Origin: Gibbula magus
Taxonomy: Eukaryota > Mollusca > Gastropoda > Trochida > Trochidae
Assembly: GCA_936450465.1 (NCBI GenBank)
Contig: OW388304.1
Span: 7,384,700-7,448,699 of the forward strand
Length of the DNA stretch: 64,000 bases
Reading direction: 5' to 3'
In this document: one piece after another, positions 47,701 through 61,084 of the stretch
How positions within the stretch are numbered: position 1 is the stretch's first letter
Layout: each line of letters opens with the position of its first letter
The notes under the pieces: model-generated
The model's database searches: none
What the model was told of the DNA's origin: nothing
The model's input: the letters and a program-made list of their open reading frames with translations, nothing else
Translations under genes and position numbers: made by a program

Positions 47701-47856
47701 ATTGACTCAAATACTATACTTAAACTATTATACATATTATTTATCAAAAGAAATTTAGATATTGTAGGATATTCTCTAGGTGGTATTTGTACATTTACTC
47801 TTTGTTTTTTTTTTCTCTTCTACCATAACACGTTTTCGACTTCGTGTTACACCATA
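44730..47856. repeat. Dispersed 3-kb repeat R1, copy 2
   Basis: Direct copy of 1-2770, 44.7 kb away. It has about 140 extra bases near 45050-45190 (including TGACGTCA-like and ATGAGTTATCTCACC sequences) and a local triplication near its right end. Reading frames shared with copy 1 are short and carry differences and stops. Confidence 0.9.
47313..47690. repeat. Triplicated 145-bp segment in R1 copy 2
   Basis: The block containing ACATATGC-GGAAGAAA, CTATGTTAT, GGATAGAAACGAAACATTC and CCGCCTCAAATATTGTATTG occurs at 47313, 47456 and, partly, 47601. Copy 1 of R1 has it once (2515-2640). Confidence 0.85.
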
Positions 47857-48916
47857 TTCATACCTCATTAATGGAAAACAATATATTGTTTCATATGGCA
47901 CTTGACAAATGATAAACAAATACTACTTTATTCAAATTTATTTATAACAAAGCGGCATCATCATACCTCATGGAATGAAAAACCTTCACTTTGTCCCTCC
48001 AAAATAAATTTCTTTATCATACCTCTTTTGCGGGAACCCTGTCACCTTTCCCCCCTGTCCTGGCCATGTAATGAGGCATTTCATCGAACACTTTCAGTGT
48101 CAACAAGGGTCTGTGCCGCCCCACATATCCAAACTCACCACAATCAATACATCGCATCTTATATCACAATTAACCGGAACCCTATACATAGCATGTGACT
48201 GCAGGACGGTTGATTAACTAGTATTCGATATGAAAGGCTCTTAACACTGCAGAATAATAAAGGTCGTTAATATGCTAAACATGAAAATGCTTTCAGTAAA
48301 ATTTTTAAGCCAATATAAAAGGTAATGTTATAGCAAGTGTGGGAATGTTAATGAGTGCAATGTTTAGGTAAAGTCTTTGTATTTACGTTAGTTTGGTACG
48401 TACCTGTTAACTATACTGGACAAACGGAGATATTGGAGATATTTGTAAATTATGAAATTATGAATACTGATTCATTTATTCATTGATTCAACTGATGAAA
48501 TATTAAAAATAAAATTCTAATATCCCTTGTTTTGTCCAGTATATATGGCCACTATGTCACTGATTTATACTACATATATACGTTTGATTTGACTTTAGAT
48601 TTATATAGCGCAAGGTTCAAATTCAGACCAACGATTACTGCTTGGTGGACAGAGGCACACTAAGTCATATACTAACCCAGGGTGACACTACAAATCTTTC
48701 AACTCATGTCTCAATGCGGGTCAGAGAATGACACTTCAACTCAATGAAGTGGGCAACCCACCCATCCGCGAAAGCAAGTTTGATACCAAATCATTCGCGA
48801 GTTCAATAAAAATGGTATTAAATAGAAGGAAGTTTAGTATTTTGTTTATTACTCACCCACCTAAATTCCAGCGAAGTAATTATCTCTGAAATTATCATTC
48901 CCGAAAGTCCGATACC
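47857..48916. other. Intergenic with small mobile fragments
   Basis: No gene. It includes a small MITE at 48414-48543 and, at 48585-48640, TTTATATAGCGCAAGGTTCA, the reverse of a SINE-tail-like motif. 48765-48860 resembles part of R1 (CATTCGCGAGTT, GTTTAGTATTTTGTTTATTA). Confidence 0.5.
48414..48543. mobile_element. Small MITE with TACTGGACAAA ends
   Basis: TATACTGGACAAAC on the left is mirrored by TTTTGTCCAGTATA on the right; a TA duplication is consistent with a Tc1/mariner-type element. About 130 bp. Confidence 0.75.
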
Positions 48917-49544
48917 GTTGTGACGACATTTTTTCCATTGTTGTTATTACACTAGTTTAATATTGCCCTATATTGCCTATTAAATATTACACTGCAGTAT
49001 CTTATAATTACACGGGCGAGTAATAATTTATTATCATGAATATGATAGTCAGAGGATCATTATGCTTATGTGGATAACCAATCATATCAATATAATCATC
49101 TTGACGTATGCTACTACTTGTTTTGTTTGAGAACATCACGTAATGTAATATTAATGTAGCAGTGTCAATGAGCACAAGATGCTTAGATACAACGCTGTGA
49201 TTCAAGAAGAAGCATGTAAGTTGTGTATGGAGACACTAAATAATTTATTGAGCACTATGGCACTGTTTGATGTTTACATAACAACTAATATTTGTTAAAT
49301 ATAGAGAAATAATATGACGTTATAAGATGACCGTGATAAAGCAAGGTGATATTGGATGCTTTATTTATGAAATTAACGTTATTTACAACTATGCATATTT
49401 TGTTAAAAACTAACGAATAGAACATTTGGCATTTCTCGAATACCATGTATATCCCATCCAATGAAGTTTATATTTATATTTTCACGAGAGGCGCAGCTTG
49501 TATTAACTCACAGACCGTTTGCTTTACCAGTAAATGGTCTATCA

Positions 49545-50178
49545 CACAACGTTACTGCCATACGACCTATTCGATTTTTTCCAACACGCCAATGTACGTA
49601 TGTTAAACGTAAATAGGACAAATCGTCGATTATGATATATATTCTTATACATTTTGAACCTATGCATACTAACTTCCCGAAAGTATTATATCAGGTATTT
49701 TATGTGGCAAATGTATTGTATCGTTTTTCCATCATCACCGTACGGTATTCCAGTAGAGCGTAAAATGTACATCTCCCCAAGAACATGTTCTCATGCTATA
49801 ACAAGAATCTTAAAGACGCGAATGAAACAGTTTGTACACATGCATATGTCATGTTATGTCGTGTTATTTGTCGTGATTCCTGCTCACCAGGAGATACCTG
49901 AGGCGTGTTCAAGAGAGGTTTCAAAGTAATCGCTCAATTAGCGATTACTTTTAAACCTCTCTTGAACGCGATTGCTCAATGGAGCGCTACGTAGCAAAGC
50001 GAGCGAACTTTGAGGTTTTGCACCGTGTCGTTCAGGAGAGAATGAACGCAACTTGAGCGCTATTTGAGCGCTACATTGAGCAATCAATGATCGATTATAA
50101 GCGCATCATAATAATAGATGTTCAGACACCAATCATCAATCTCTCCACACAGAGGTTACACAAGTCCAGTGCTTTAAA
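49545..50178. repeat. Local duplication, first copy of block P
   Basis: 634 bp that I read as identical to 50433-51066 (offset 888). It contains the hairpin at 49907-49967 with arms GTTCAAGAGAGGTTT... / ...AAACCTCTCTTGAAC. Confidence 0.95.
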
Positions 50179-50430
50179 CGCATTGTACGGAGTTTTGAAC
50201 AGATCGATCAGCTGTTTACGAGTCTATTAATTACAAACTTAGTTTCGCCTTATTTGCTGCTTGATTTGGAAAGAAATATTATTTTGCATTGCTTGCACAC
50301 TCATTTAAACTAATATTAACTCATTTTACGGCATTTAAAAGCTTGTAGTAATACCTTATACGACTTTTAACATTTCAGTCGAGACGGATGACGCCATTTT
50401 GTTTACGTTTAGGGTCAAGGTCATTCAAGC
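50179..50430. repeat. Local duplication, first copy of block Q
   Basis: 252 bp matching 51560-51811 (offset 1381). It starts CGCATTGTACGGAGTTTTGA and ends GGTCAAGGTCATTCAAGC. Confidence 0.95.
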
Positions 50431-50432
50431 AC

Positions 50433-51066
50433 CACAACGTTACTGCCATACGACCTATTCGATTTTTTCCAACACGCCAATGTACGTATGTTAAACGTAA
50501 ATAGGACAAATCGTCGATTATGATATATATTCTTATACATTTTGAACCTATGCATACTAACTTCCCGAAAGTATTATATCAGGTATTTTATGTGGCAAAT
50601 GTATTGTATCGTTTTTCCATCATCACCGTACGGTATTCCAGTAGAGCGTAAAATGTACATCTCCCCAAGAACATGTTCTCATGCTATAACAAGAATCTTA
50701 AAGACGCGAATGAAACAGTTTGTACACATGCATATGTCATGTTATGTCGTGTTATTTGTCGTGATTCCTGCTCACCAGGAGATACCTGAGGCGTGTTCAA
50801 GAGAGGTTTCAAAGTAATCGCTCAATTAGCGATTACTTTTAAACCTCTCTTGAACGCGATTGCTCAATGGAGCGCTACGTAGCAAAGCGAGCGAACTTTG
50901 AGGTTTTGCACCGTGTCGTTCAGGAGAGAATGAACGCAACTTGAGCGCTATTTGAGCGCTACATTGAGCAATCAATGATCGATTATAAGCGCATCATAAT
51001 AATAGATGTTCAGACACCAATCATCAATCTCTCCACACAGAGGTTACACAAGTCCAGTGCTTTAAA
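50433..51066. repeat. Local duplication, second copy of block P
   Basis: Second copy of 49545-50178, followed here by the 493-bp block R (51067-51559) that is missing after the first copy. Confidence 0.95.
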
Positions 51067-51559
51067 TAGTTTGGCAGGAACTGTTTACAGTGAACTCTGC
51101 CGGGGGAGGATGTCCGAGCATATGAATTAATACAAATCACAAATGATGGCATTATGATATCATACAGCTATAAAATATAAAATAGTCGGCGTGTATCATA
51201 TTGTTTGCACAAGTGTATATAGTTATATAAATTATAATACATAATATATAATATACGACAACGAAGCTGAGGAAATCTGAGAACTAACGTACTTGCACAC
51301 ATAAAAACTTACTGAGGAAGAAAGGAAAGTTGCATGATTTCAAAATTCAACTTCGTGCTTAAGCAAGACAGTAACGTTATTTGTATCTTTCCTTACAGTA
51401 AAATACTCGTTTCTGATTGGCTAACGACCGTTACGTTTTTTCTTATGTACCCCGTCAGTCTCACGGTGTACAAATTTCACGTACCCCGCTGTCATAGTAA
51501 CATGTCGTAGCTAAGAGTAAGTGTCGCATTATGGTCAGATGACGTTAAAAAATGACGCA

Positions 51560-51811
51560 CGCATTGTACGGAGTTTTGAACAGATCGATCAGCTGTTTAC
51601 GAGTCTATTAATTACAAACTTAGTTTCGCCTTATTTGCTGCTTGATTTGGAAAGAAATATTATTTTGCATTGCTTGCACACTCATTTAAACTAATATTAA
51701 CTCATTTTACGGCATTTAAAAGCTTGTAGTAATACCTTATACGACTTTTAACATTTCAGTCGAGACGGATGACGCCATTTTGTTTACGTTTAGGGTCAAG
51801 GTCATTCAAGC
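51560..51811. repeat. Local duplication, second copy of block Q
   Basis: Second copy of 50179-50430. Segment B has the single order P-R-Q, so P-R-Q is ancestral. Confidence 0.95.
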
Positions 51812-51903
51812 GATATCAGCTGATCAGTCGCTCGCAGTCAAAACGCAATAACTATAATAATACTAATTGTATTGCCATGACAGAAATATAAATACATTGT
51901 AGA

Positions 51904-52024
51904 CTTCTCCCTCGGGTAATACGGTCTCATGTACCATCTTTGTACCAGTGTCATCCCTCGCCTGAAGGCTCGGGAGACACTGGTACAAAGATGGTATATG
52001 AGACCGTATTACCCTCGTGAGAAG
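51904..52024. repeat. Long hairpin in segment A
   Basis: Arms of about 50 bases: CTTCTCCCTCGGGTAATACG...CTTTGTACCAGTGTC mirrored by GACACTGGTACAAAG...CGTATTACCCTCGTGAGAAG. A copy with the same arms is at 59402-59522. Confidence 0.92.
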
Positions 52025-52855
52025 CATACAACTTATAATGTTTTGTGCTAGAAATAATATTTATCATAAATACATTTTGTAGTAACTGTTTTCTTTACAT
52101 GTATATCAACATTCGGTATGACTTGTTTAGAACCAGTAACTCTATGACATTAATAAGATGGTATAAAATGATTGAATATAATATAACAAGTAACCAAACC
52201 CTATACAGAGTAATGTGGGGAAAGACAATACACTTTGAGTCTATGTTTAAGAATGAGGATAACAAATCAACTCACCTCACGACTCTAAGAAACAACAAAC
52301 AAGAACTTCAGTTCTCAACGTGATAAGCTGCTTTGTGAGAACACTGATAGCGAGCGGTCAATGTAATGCGCCATAAATAAGCCATCATTCGCTCTTGACC
52401 CGTGCTATTGATTCGCCAATGTCCACTGTCTTAGCTGTATTTTCAGTTCCACATATTGACTGGAATATGTCCATTGTTTTCTACCGTCAATATTACAGAT
52501 TTCGCAGAGCGTACGTCTTCAGTGACATCCTTCTTTATCCATTATGATCTATCTACTTCAAACATTTTCTTATATTGGCATTCACCAGTTATATTTGTAA
52601 ACGGCAGGACTATTCAGTTTAGCTTGGATTCAAAGTTGAGTATGATGGAAATGTACATGCCCTCTTTTAAATAGTACCTGTAAAGTTGTACAATCCATGA
52701 ACGAATCGAACTATATAATTAGGTGGTTAAATCCATAAACTACTGTTAACAAAGTCATTGCCGTACTTATTGTTGCAGTTCATTACACATACATGATTTA
52801 CTGCGATTTGAGGTGAGGTGAGATGAGTTGAGGTTTAACGCCGCTTTCAAGAGTA

Positions 52856-53333
52856 CACTGTTGGCCAAAAGAAACGCCAACTTTCTGACATATAATTAAT
52901 GGTGGTCTCCACGTTATGCTGAAGCAATAACTTAAATGAAAGTCCATTGAAATCGTGGAAAACTGTGATTCGACTCAATAACATTCAAGAAAACCACGCC
53001 CACTGAAGACGGCTATTTTCGGTTGATTCACTTGCGCACCGTAACTGTAGCATCATCACCACTTTAATGCGAATGCGTGCCTGTATTGTTGCTCGTGGTT
53101 GTATGAACATCTTTTTAAAATGTTTTTCAGACCAAGCACTGATCGAAAACTGAACAATTATTGTTTTCTCATTTCAACAATCGCCATTCTTTCGTGACAT
53201 GAACTTCTGAAAATCAAATATATTATGCAGAAATGGTGCAACTTCATTGTGCTATAATATTGCTAGTCTGTTCATTATAGTTTTTACGATATCTGATAAG
53301 ATATCTGGTAGGCGTTTCTTTTGGCCGACAGTG
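52856..53333. mobile_element. Mariner-type MITE in segment A
   Basis: 478 bp with 23-bp inverted ends (CACTGTCGGCCAAAAGAAAC then GCC), flanked by TA at 52854-52855 and 53334-53335. No coding capacity. It interrupts a SINE-like repeat (GTTTAACGCCGCTTTCAAGAG before, TATCACGGCTGCTAGCATTA after). The interior is inverted relative to the copy in segment B. Confidence 0.92.
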
Positions 53334-53335
53334 TA

Positions 53336-53590
53336 TTTCACTTATATCACGGCTGCTAGCATTATGGCAGGAAGAAAGTCCGCAATGCTCTGTGGTCATG
53401 CATTGCGGTGAAACTTGCGAGCATCGACTGGAACTAGCGAACCATGGGTGGTACTACTCTTGCGATTGGATGGTTGAAATTAAATTGAAAAATAGCCAGA
53501 AGTGTAAAGCATTTACCGCAAATCATCACTTTAAATCGTACCACACTAGTTTAAATGTACTGTTAGAATGTAAAGAGTGGGGATGACATA
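53336..53590 (+). repeat. Dispersed repeat fragment (MHCGETCEHRLELANHG block)
   Basis: Follows the MITE. GGAAGAAAGTCCGCAATGCT to GCGAACCATGG resembles 61409-61490 inside the insertion in segment B (GAAACCTGTCAGCATCTGCT, GCGAACCATGG). The open frame here is 64 codons. Whether it was ever coding is unclear. Confidence 0.55.
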
Positions 53591-54790
53591 CATTTCTCAA
53601 AAAAATAATTTGTATAGCAGTATGTATATTTCTCAGTCACGAAACAGTTTCTCTAATTCTCGTTCCACGTCAGGAGCGTTCACTGTAAGATTTTGAGCAG
53701 CAGAATATATCTCTTTGTTCTAAATTCTGGGGTAAAGGTTGTTATCTGCGTCGACAACAAACCATTATCGATTGTCGTGAAACGATCATTGATATGATGA
53801 TTTGCCAATCAAAGCACATTTACATTTAAAATGGGTTTTTAAAATAATAAAATAAGCTGTAAACACGCCCATTCTTTTGCCGACAATCCAAGCGCTTCTC
53901 AATGCACGTCTTATCAATACCACGTAAAAGGTTTTTTCCGTTTTTCCGACGGCATGCATATTTGATGAGTGGCTTTCATCTGTACTTTTATCTTTCAACA
54001 GATTCTGTTATGACTTTGAACAAAGGTATCGATAATCCCTCTCGGAACAAAACACCAGAGAATATAACTACAAAGTGTTTATCAATATTTGATTCATGGT
54101 TAGACCGAAAAAGACACAAACTCTTGGGAAAAAACGGAAAATACTCCCAGGTCACATTGACACTGAATATGATATTACAAAACATTTGTGAATGTCAAAA
54201 ACGTCAATATTTGACGTAAATACGATTCTCAATTAGGAAGTTAAATTAAATTCTGTGATGGAATATAAATTTATTATGTTCTTCTATTATGTTTTGGCAC
54301 TTAATCAAACAAGGTATAACCTGCCAACCCGAATGTTATTGCTTGACAACGATAGCCTTGGTATGGAAACGTCGCCTGTACTAACAAAGACAATTAACAT
54401 AGTTTTTATGCACGTCCAAATATTTCTCCCTGAACACGTTTAGCTATGGGGTATAAATACTTTTCTCAGACAGAGCCTCCTACAAATGAATCAATCCTAG
54501 CCTTTAATCATCGTTAAGTGTACGCCATCGAGCCACATTTGGTTCGCTTTAACTCACAAACATCACCCAAATCAAACAAACATCCAATAAACAATCATCG
54601 GTAAGAATTATCCTTATTGTTTGCAGGAACATCGATGTATTCATAGGGAACTAAATTGATTCCTCTTTAGAGGGCATATTCAATGGGCTCTCATATGTTC
54701 TTTCGAGATGTATGTGATTTTGTATTGATAGGACTTATGTTATGCTATATAGTCCACCAAATAATTAGGCTGATGAACAGTGTATTCTCA

Positions 54791-55554
54791 TGCCAATGGT
54801 TGACTTCGCTGCATAATGGTTTTATTTCTAAATTCATAGCGTAATTTTGTATCAAAAGGACAAATCTAAAAGCAATAACATGTCACAATCAATAAAACGT
54901 TCAACTACAGTCTGTTTAACTCATGCAGTAAACATTCAGAACACCCCCTCTAGTTTAGTCTCCACTAAAACCTCTCCAACTGAACCTTTAAATGCATGTC
55001 TAATCACATCACAGACAGACAGTTGTTTTATTATAGTCTCACCTCAATCAAGTACATAAAAAAAACAAATATTAACTCATACAGATAGTAAAATGATGAG
55101 CCACCCTGTAGAGAGTTATGAGAGACTTAGCTTTTCATATGGTTAAAATACAAAAGAAAAGTTCATATACCTTAAAATGTATAAAATTATAACCTAAAAT
55201 ACATGTAAATATACATTTTGTAAATATGTAGATAATGTAAACTCATATAACTAAGAATACATGCATATATGTTTTTTGTTGTAAAATATATAGAGAGTAA
55301 AAGAGACCAAAAGATGCAATGGAAGAATAAGAAATTAAACAGCAATGCAAACCCTTCAGTGCATGAAGCTACTAAACAATTAAATCATCTGAGAATTACT
55401 TTAAAAGTTTAGAAATCCGGTTGAATGGGTTTTGGTGCATTCGTGATTTCCTCAGTCTGTGACTACAATGAACCGAATAACAATCGATAATGCACAAAAT
55501 ATATCGATTGGGTTCACAATATCTATTGTCCTCATGTAGGTTCGTAATGACTAA
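54791..55554. other. Spacer between segments A and B, no gene seen
   Basis: AT-rich, no supported coding frame or repeat array; the 70-codon frame at 54847 has no family features. Confidence 0.5.
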
Positions 55555-56176
55555 AGCCCTGTTTATACGGCAATATGCAATATTGCTTATGGCAGTAATA
55601 TACACACGTGAGTAAAAGTAAATTTACTATGCGTTCATATCTGTTTTATTTCTGCAAATGGACATGCAACTCTTTTAATATATGAAGAGATAATTCCTAA
55701 AACATGCTAATTAATATTTATTAGCTGTAAACAACATGTAAATAAATGACATTAATTTATATCTGTCAACATTGCAATTGGTTTGACTATTTCGCCCTAA
55801 TTATAATGACAATCGGACAGTCAGATGTAATTCGAAGCTCATCGCGTGCACGAAGGAGATTACCTATGTTGAGAATTTGAAATACAATATTAAGAGTTTC
55901 TAAAGGTCTCTCGCATATTTTCTCAATTTGTGTTGCGTCAATTTGTCTGTATACGACGAACTTTTAATAGAAGAGTGAAATTACCATATTTAATCACGGT
56001 AGTAAACATTTGCACCTGCCCTTGACTAGGTGCAAATGTGCTAAGGGTAATGCAAAATCTGCTTACGGTAGTAAAATGTGCTTATGCATTTATACGGCGA
56101 GATTTGCTCATGTGAGCAAACTTGCATATATGCAACGATTTACTCATATACAAACGCTCGCCGTATATACAGGGCT
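55555..56176. mobile_element. Harbinger-type MITE
   Basis: Inverted ends AGCCCTGTTTATACGGC and GCCGTATATACAGGGCT with a TAA duplication at 55552-55554 and 56177-56179, as in PIF/Harbinger elements. 622 bp, non-coding. Internal inverted pieces include CATTTGCACCTG / TAGGTGCAAATG near 56010. Confidence 0.85.
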
Positions 56177-57127
56177 TAAATAATTGAGAATATATGTGAA
56201 GGTGTTACTGATAACTTAAAGTCGGGAATGGATACAGACTGAGGATATTATCTGTTTGACGGTAAATACATGTGTATCGGTTTGAGATATATGTGTATTT
56301 TATTTGTACATATGTGTCAAAATCAATACTATTTTTTGCAATGTTCATGTATTTTATTACTTAAGATTAGAAATAGACTGATAACCTTTAAAACGCGTAC
56401 AGGTTTGTGGGTGTACTTTTTATGAAATATATCAAATGTAAAAAAACCTTCCTTTTTGAATGGTACATTATAGACGTATATAGACCCATTGCCCGAGTTC
56501 ATATCCATTTCATGGATTTGACAGCCGACATAATATCTAAAACTCAACTCGTCCATGACAGTACACGGTGAAAATGTGAAAATGATACGAACATTGGCTG
56601 ATGTGCCATGCATTTAAGGTAATGGCATCAATGGCATCAACAGCAATCTGACATCAACATTTGGAGATCAACTGATGAGACGAAGGTCGGCTTTTTACTC
56701 TTACTATCACCACCTAATTCAAGACAATCGCCGATTATCTATCCGTACCCACAGGACAAGAAGGGGTGGAGTGGAATCCGCTTGGCGGTGTAAGATTGAA
56801 AACGTAACGGTATTGAAAACACACCCGGAGGGTACCTGTTCAACGTTGAATAATGACCCGGGGTCACTTTTCGACACCGGATCCCTCCGGGTCCACCCTA
56901 AATTAGGCGGACTCGGTAAGGCGGATTCGGCCACTTTTTGTCCTGTGACCAATTGTGTTCACCCGCTCGTTTTGTGTATTATATTCACAACCGCTGCTCT
57001 GTACATAAAACCAGACAGTTCCCTTAGATAACTGTAGTTGAGCAATCAAATGTACACATAACCTTATATAGGTGTTAATAATTACACCGAAACATCTCAT
57101 TCGTTTCGATATATGTTACATGTATCT
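56177..57127. other. Spacer with a GC-rich repeat-like block
   Basis: 56740-56960 is unusually GC-rich for the window and has a small inverted pair (CCCGGAGGGTACC and GGATCCCTCCGGG). The 118-codon plus frame at 56675 and the opposite 77-codon frame show no family motif; I do not call a gene. Confidence 0.45.
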
Positions 57128-59401
57128 GTTGTGACGACATTTCTCTCATTGTGACGTCATAACCGCAAACTATTGTGACATCATACATGCGGCGGTATTA
57201 CACTAGTTTAATATTGCCGTATATTGCCTAAATAGTACACTGCAGTATCTTACACGGGCGAGTAATAATTTATTATCATGAATATGATAGTCAGAGGATC
57301 ATTATGCTTATGTTGATAACCAATCATATCAATAAAATCATCTTGATGTATGCTACTACTTGTTTTGTTTGAGAACATCACGTAATGTAATATTAATGTA
57401 GCAGTGTCGATGAGCACAAGTTGCTTAGATACAACACTGTGATTCAAGAAGAAGCATGTAAGTTGTTTATGGAGACGCTAAATACTATGGCACTGTTTCA
57501 TGTTTACATAACAAGTTATATTTGTTAAATAAAGAGAATTAATATGACGTTATAAGATGACCGTGATAAAGCAAAGGTGATCTTGGATGCTTTATTTGTA
57601 AAATGGACTTTATTTACGAACAATGCATTTTTTGTTAAAACTAACGAATAGAACATTTGGCATTTCTCGAAAAAAACATGTTTATTGTAGGTTGATATTT
57701 ATATTTTCACGAAAGGCGCAGCTTCTATTAACTCATATGATAGACTGGATGCTTTACCAGTAAATGGTCTATCTCTCAACGTTACTGCCATACGACCTAT
57801 TCGATTTTTTCCAACACACCAATGTACGTATGTTAAACGTAAATAGGACAAATGGTCGATCATTATATATATTCTTATACATTTTAAACCTGCATCCATA
57901 CGAACTTCACGAATAGTATTATATCAGGTATTTTATGAGGCAAATGTATTGTATCGTTTTTACATCATGACCGTATGGTTTTCCAGTAGAGCGTAAAATG
58001 TACATCTCCCAAAGAACATGTTCTTATGCTATAACAAGAATCTTAAAGACGCGAATGAAACAGTTTGTATATATGCATATGTCATGTTGTGTCATCATGT
58101 TATGTCGTTATTTGTCGTGATTCCTGCTCATACAAGGAGATACCTGGGCCATGTTCAAGAGATGTTTCTAAGTAATCACTCAATTAGTGATTATTTTTAA
58201 ACCTCCCTTGAACGTGATTGCTCAATGGAGCGCTACGTAGCAAAGCGAGCAAACTTTTGCACTGTGTCTTTCAGGAGAGAATGAGCGCAACTTGAGCGCT
58301 ACTTGAGCGCTACATTGAGAAATCAATGAGCGATTATAAGTGCTCGCTGTTATGGAACGAAGGCCAGGTACTTCCGGACCGATCGTGCCCGGATGTTACA
58401 TATTTCTACCTATAGTGCTAACCTGGGGATTATTCGCTTACGAGAGGTATCTTTCATGCATATAAACAACTCAAGGACGTCTTCAAAGTTTAACTATAAA
58501 CATTTTCTGTAAAAATAACATAATATCAATAGATGTTCAGACACGAACACCAATCATCAATCTCTACACAGAGGTTACACAAGTCCAGTGTTTTAATTCG
58601 TTTGGCAGGAACTGTTTACAGTGAACTCTGCGGGGGGAGGATGTCCGAGGAAATAAATTAATAAAAAATCACAAATGATGGCATTATGATAATATACAGA
58701 TATAAAATATAAAATAGTCGGTGTGTATCATATTGTTTGCACAATTGTATATAGTTATATAAATTATACTACATAATATATAATATGCGACAACGAAGCT
58801 GAGGAAAGCTGAGAACTAACGTACTTGCACACATAACAACTTTCTGAAGAAGAAAGGAAAGTTGCATGATTTCAAAATTCAACTTCGTAGCAAGACAGTA
58901 CCATTATTTTTATCTTTCCTTACAGTAAAATACTTGTTTCTGATTGGCTAACGGCCGTTACGTTTTTCCATATGTACCCCATCAGTCTCACGGTGTACAA
59001 ATTTCATGTACCCCGCTGTCATAGTAACAGCTCGTAGCTAAGAGTAGGTGTCGCATTATGGTCTGACGACGGTAAAGACAGATCGATCAGCTGTTTACGA
59101 GTCTACTAATTACAAACTTAGTTTCGCCTTATTTGCTGCTTGGTTTGGAAACAAATATTATTTTGCATTGCTTGCACACTCAATTACACTTATATTGACT
59201 CATGTTAAGGCATTTAAAAGCTTTTAGTAATACGTTATACGACTTTTAACATTTCAGTGGAGACGGATGACGTCATTTTGTTTACGTTTAGGGTCAAGGT
59301 CATTCAAGCGATATCAGCTGATAAGTCACTCGCAGTCAAAACGCAATAACTATAATAATAGTAATTTGATTGACATGACAGAAAGATAAATACGTTGTAG
59401 A

Positions 59402-59522
59402 CTTCTCCCTCGGGTAATACGCTCTCACGTACCATCTTTGTACCAGTGTCATCCTTCGCCTGAAGGCTCGGGAGACCCTGGTACAAAGATGGTACATGAG
59501 ACCGTATTACCCTCGTGAGAAG
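59402..59522. repeat. Long hairpin in segment B
   Basis: Same hairpin as 51904-52024; the 2.28-kb insertion lies three bases to its right. Confidence 0.92.
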
Positions 59523-60249
59523 CATCCCAGGCAACAATCTGGTACTGGGCCATTGCCGGTTTCATGCCGGCACATAAGCTAGGTGCCGGGAGTGGTTAAA
59601 CGGTACAGTGCCAGCACTGTCCCAGTGTGGAGCAGCCGGTATCTGTGGGAACCCCATGGAGCTGGCTTGCAGGGGTTGTAATCTAATATCCCTTGTATCT
59701 AAATATAACTGACCACAGTCACCTCGCCTGGACCCCTGCCTCACAGTACGACCTCCCGCTCTCCACACGCTGCTTATTCCTGTGTCTACATTAACTTAAT
59801 ACTACATTATTCTACCAATAACAGTTTATCAAACTTACAAGGTAAGCATTCTTCCATTTGTTCTTATTAGAGCTTCCAAATAAGCAAGAAATTGGCCTGT
59901 TAACTTTTGAAAATATGTTTCTGTAATTTGATATTCAAATGCCATTTTCTCAACTGCCTCGCTCACAAAGCCGGTCACAAACAGGTCTAATCTGAACTAC
60001 ATTAATTCTGGCTGTTATTTGGCTTTCTTAATTCAATTTGCATACTTCAAGCAGCGTCACATCTTTAAAAAACACGAATAATGAATTGGTTAATTTTTTT
60101 ATTGTTTGGATAATCGATTTCATTCATATAATTTAACACTAAATAAATTTCCGTTTTTTGACTGATGAACAATCGATTATTGTAAATATTAGTTGTAATA
60201 TCAAATTTTAACAACTTTGTGAACACAGTCGTGTGTTTTGGATTCATAA

Positions 60250-60355
<106 letters not shown>

Positions 60356-61084
60356 GTTATGCCTATAAGGCGATCTCCAAGGAGAATATATAATATTATC
60401 AAACCTGTGTACACCTTCGACATAAAATATTCATGTCTGATAAAGTTTTTTCTTTGTATAAGGTAAAACTTGTATATTCATTAACTTTAATTGTTTCCCT
60501 CATGTGTAGGTGACGCAATTGGGGATTATTGAGGAGCTATGTTGAAGCATACCGTGAACCACACATTGGATACGATAGCTAAGAAAACCAACTGGATAGG
60601 CACTGGTGTTTCAAGGCTATGAAACTGAAAGATGCAATAGTTGGTATGTAAAGCAAATAAATCAAATTTTACCTTAAAAGTATTTACCAGATGATACAGG
60701 GCCTAGATTGCATTATACTTCTAAATAAATATGTCTGAATTTTGGCTAAATGAGGTTTCAATCTCATAAAATAATTGCCATGTATATTGAAAGTGTTCAT
60801 TTGTAATTGATCAGATAATCCTCCTTTTACAACAAATTGCCCAAAACGATGATGCAACGAAAGTGAAAAAGCATTCGTAATTATGGCTAAGGGAGGGAAC
60901 ATTTTCAACTGTTTGCTTCTGCAAATAAAGTACATATTTCAGAAACGGTTTGAACTAAAGTCAAGCAAACAACATAAACATCATCATTATTAAAAAGAAC
61001 ATCAGTTTAGTAACATAGACATTGTTGTATAATTTTATCATGGTATTAAATTAAACGTTGTCTTATGAGCTTTGTGTACAATTT

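Larger units (their letters stand above)
48917..54790. repeat. Segment A of a duplicated region
   Basis: Colinear with segment B (57128 to the window end) from GTTGTGACGACATTT onward. Shared landmarks are the block with GGCGAGTAATAATTTATTAT, the hairpins at 49907 and 51904, the SINE-like GTTTAACGCCGCTTTCAAGAG near 52830, and TCTTGGGAAAAAACGG near 54121. Divergence is moderate. No gene is supported in it; short frames such as those at 52045, 52456 and 53902 are shared by descent only. Confidence 0.9.

Noticed and set aside
49654..50817. Two identical 91-codon frames 888 bp apart
   Set aside because: They are identical because of a local DNA duplication; the homologous stretch in segment B has the frame broken.
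56675..57031. A 118-codon frame in a GC-rich patch
   Set aside because: An equally long-lived opposite frame exists, there are no family motifs or splice context, and the patch has repeat-like inverted pieces.
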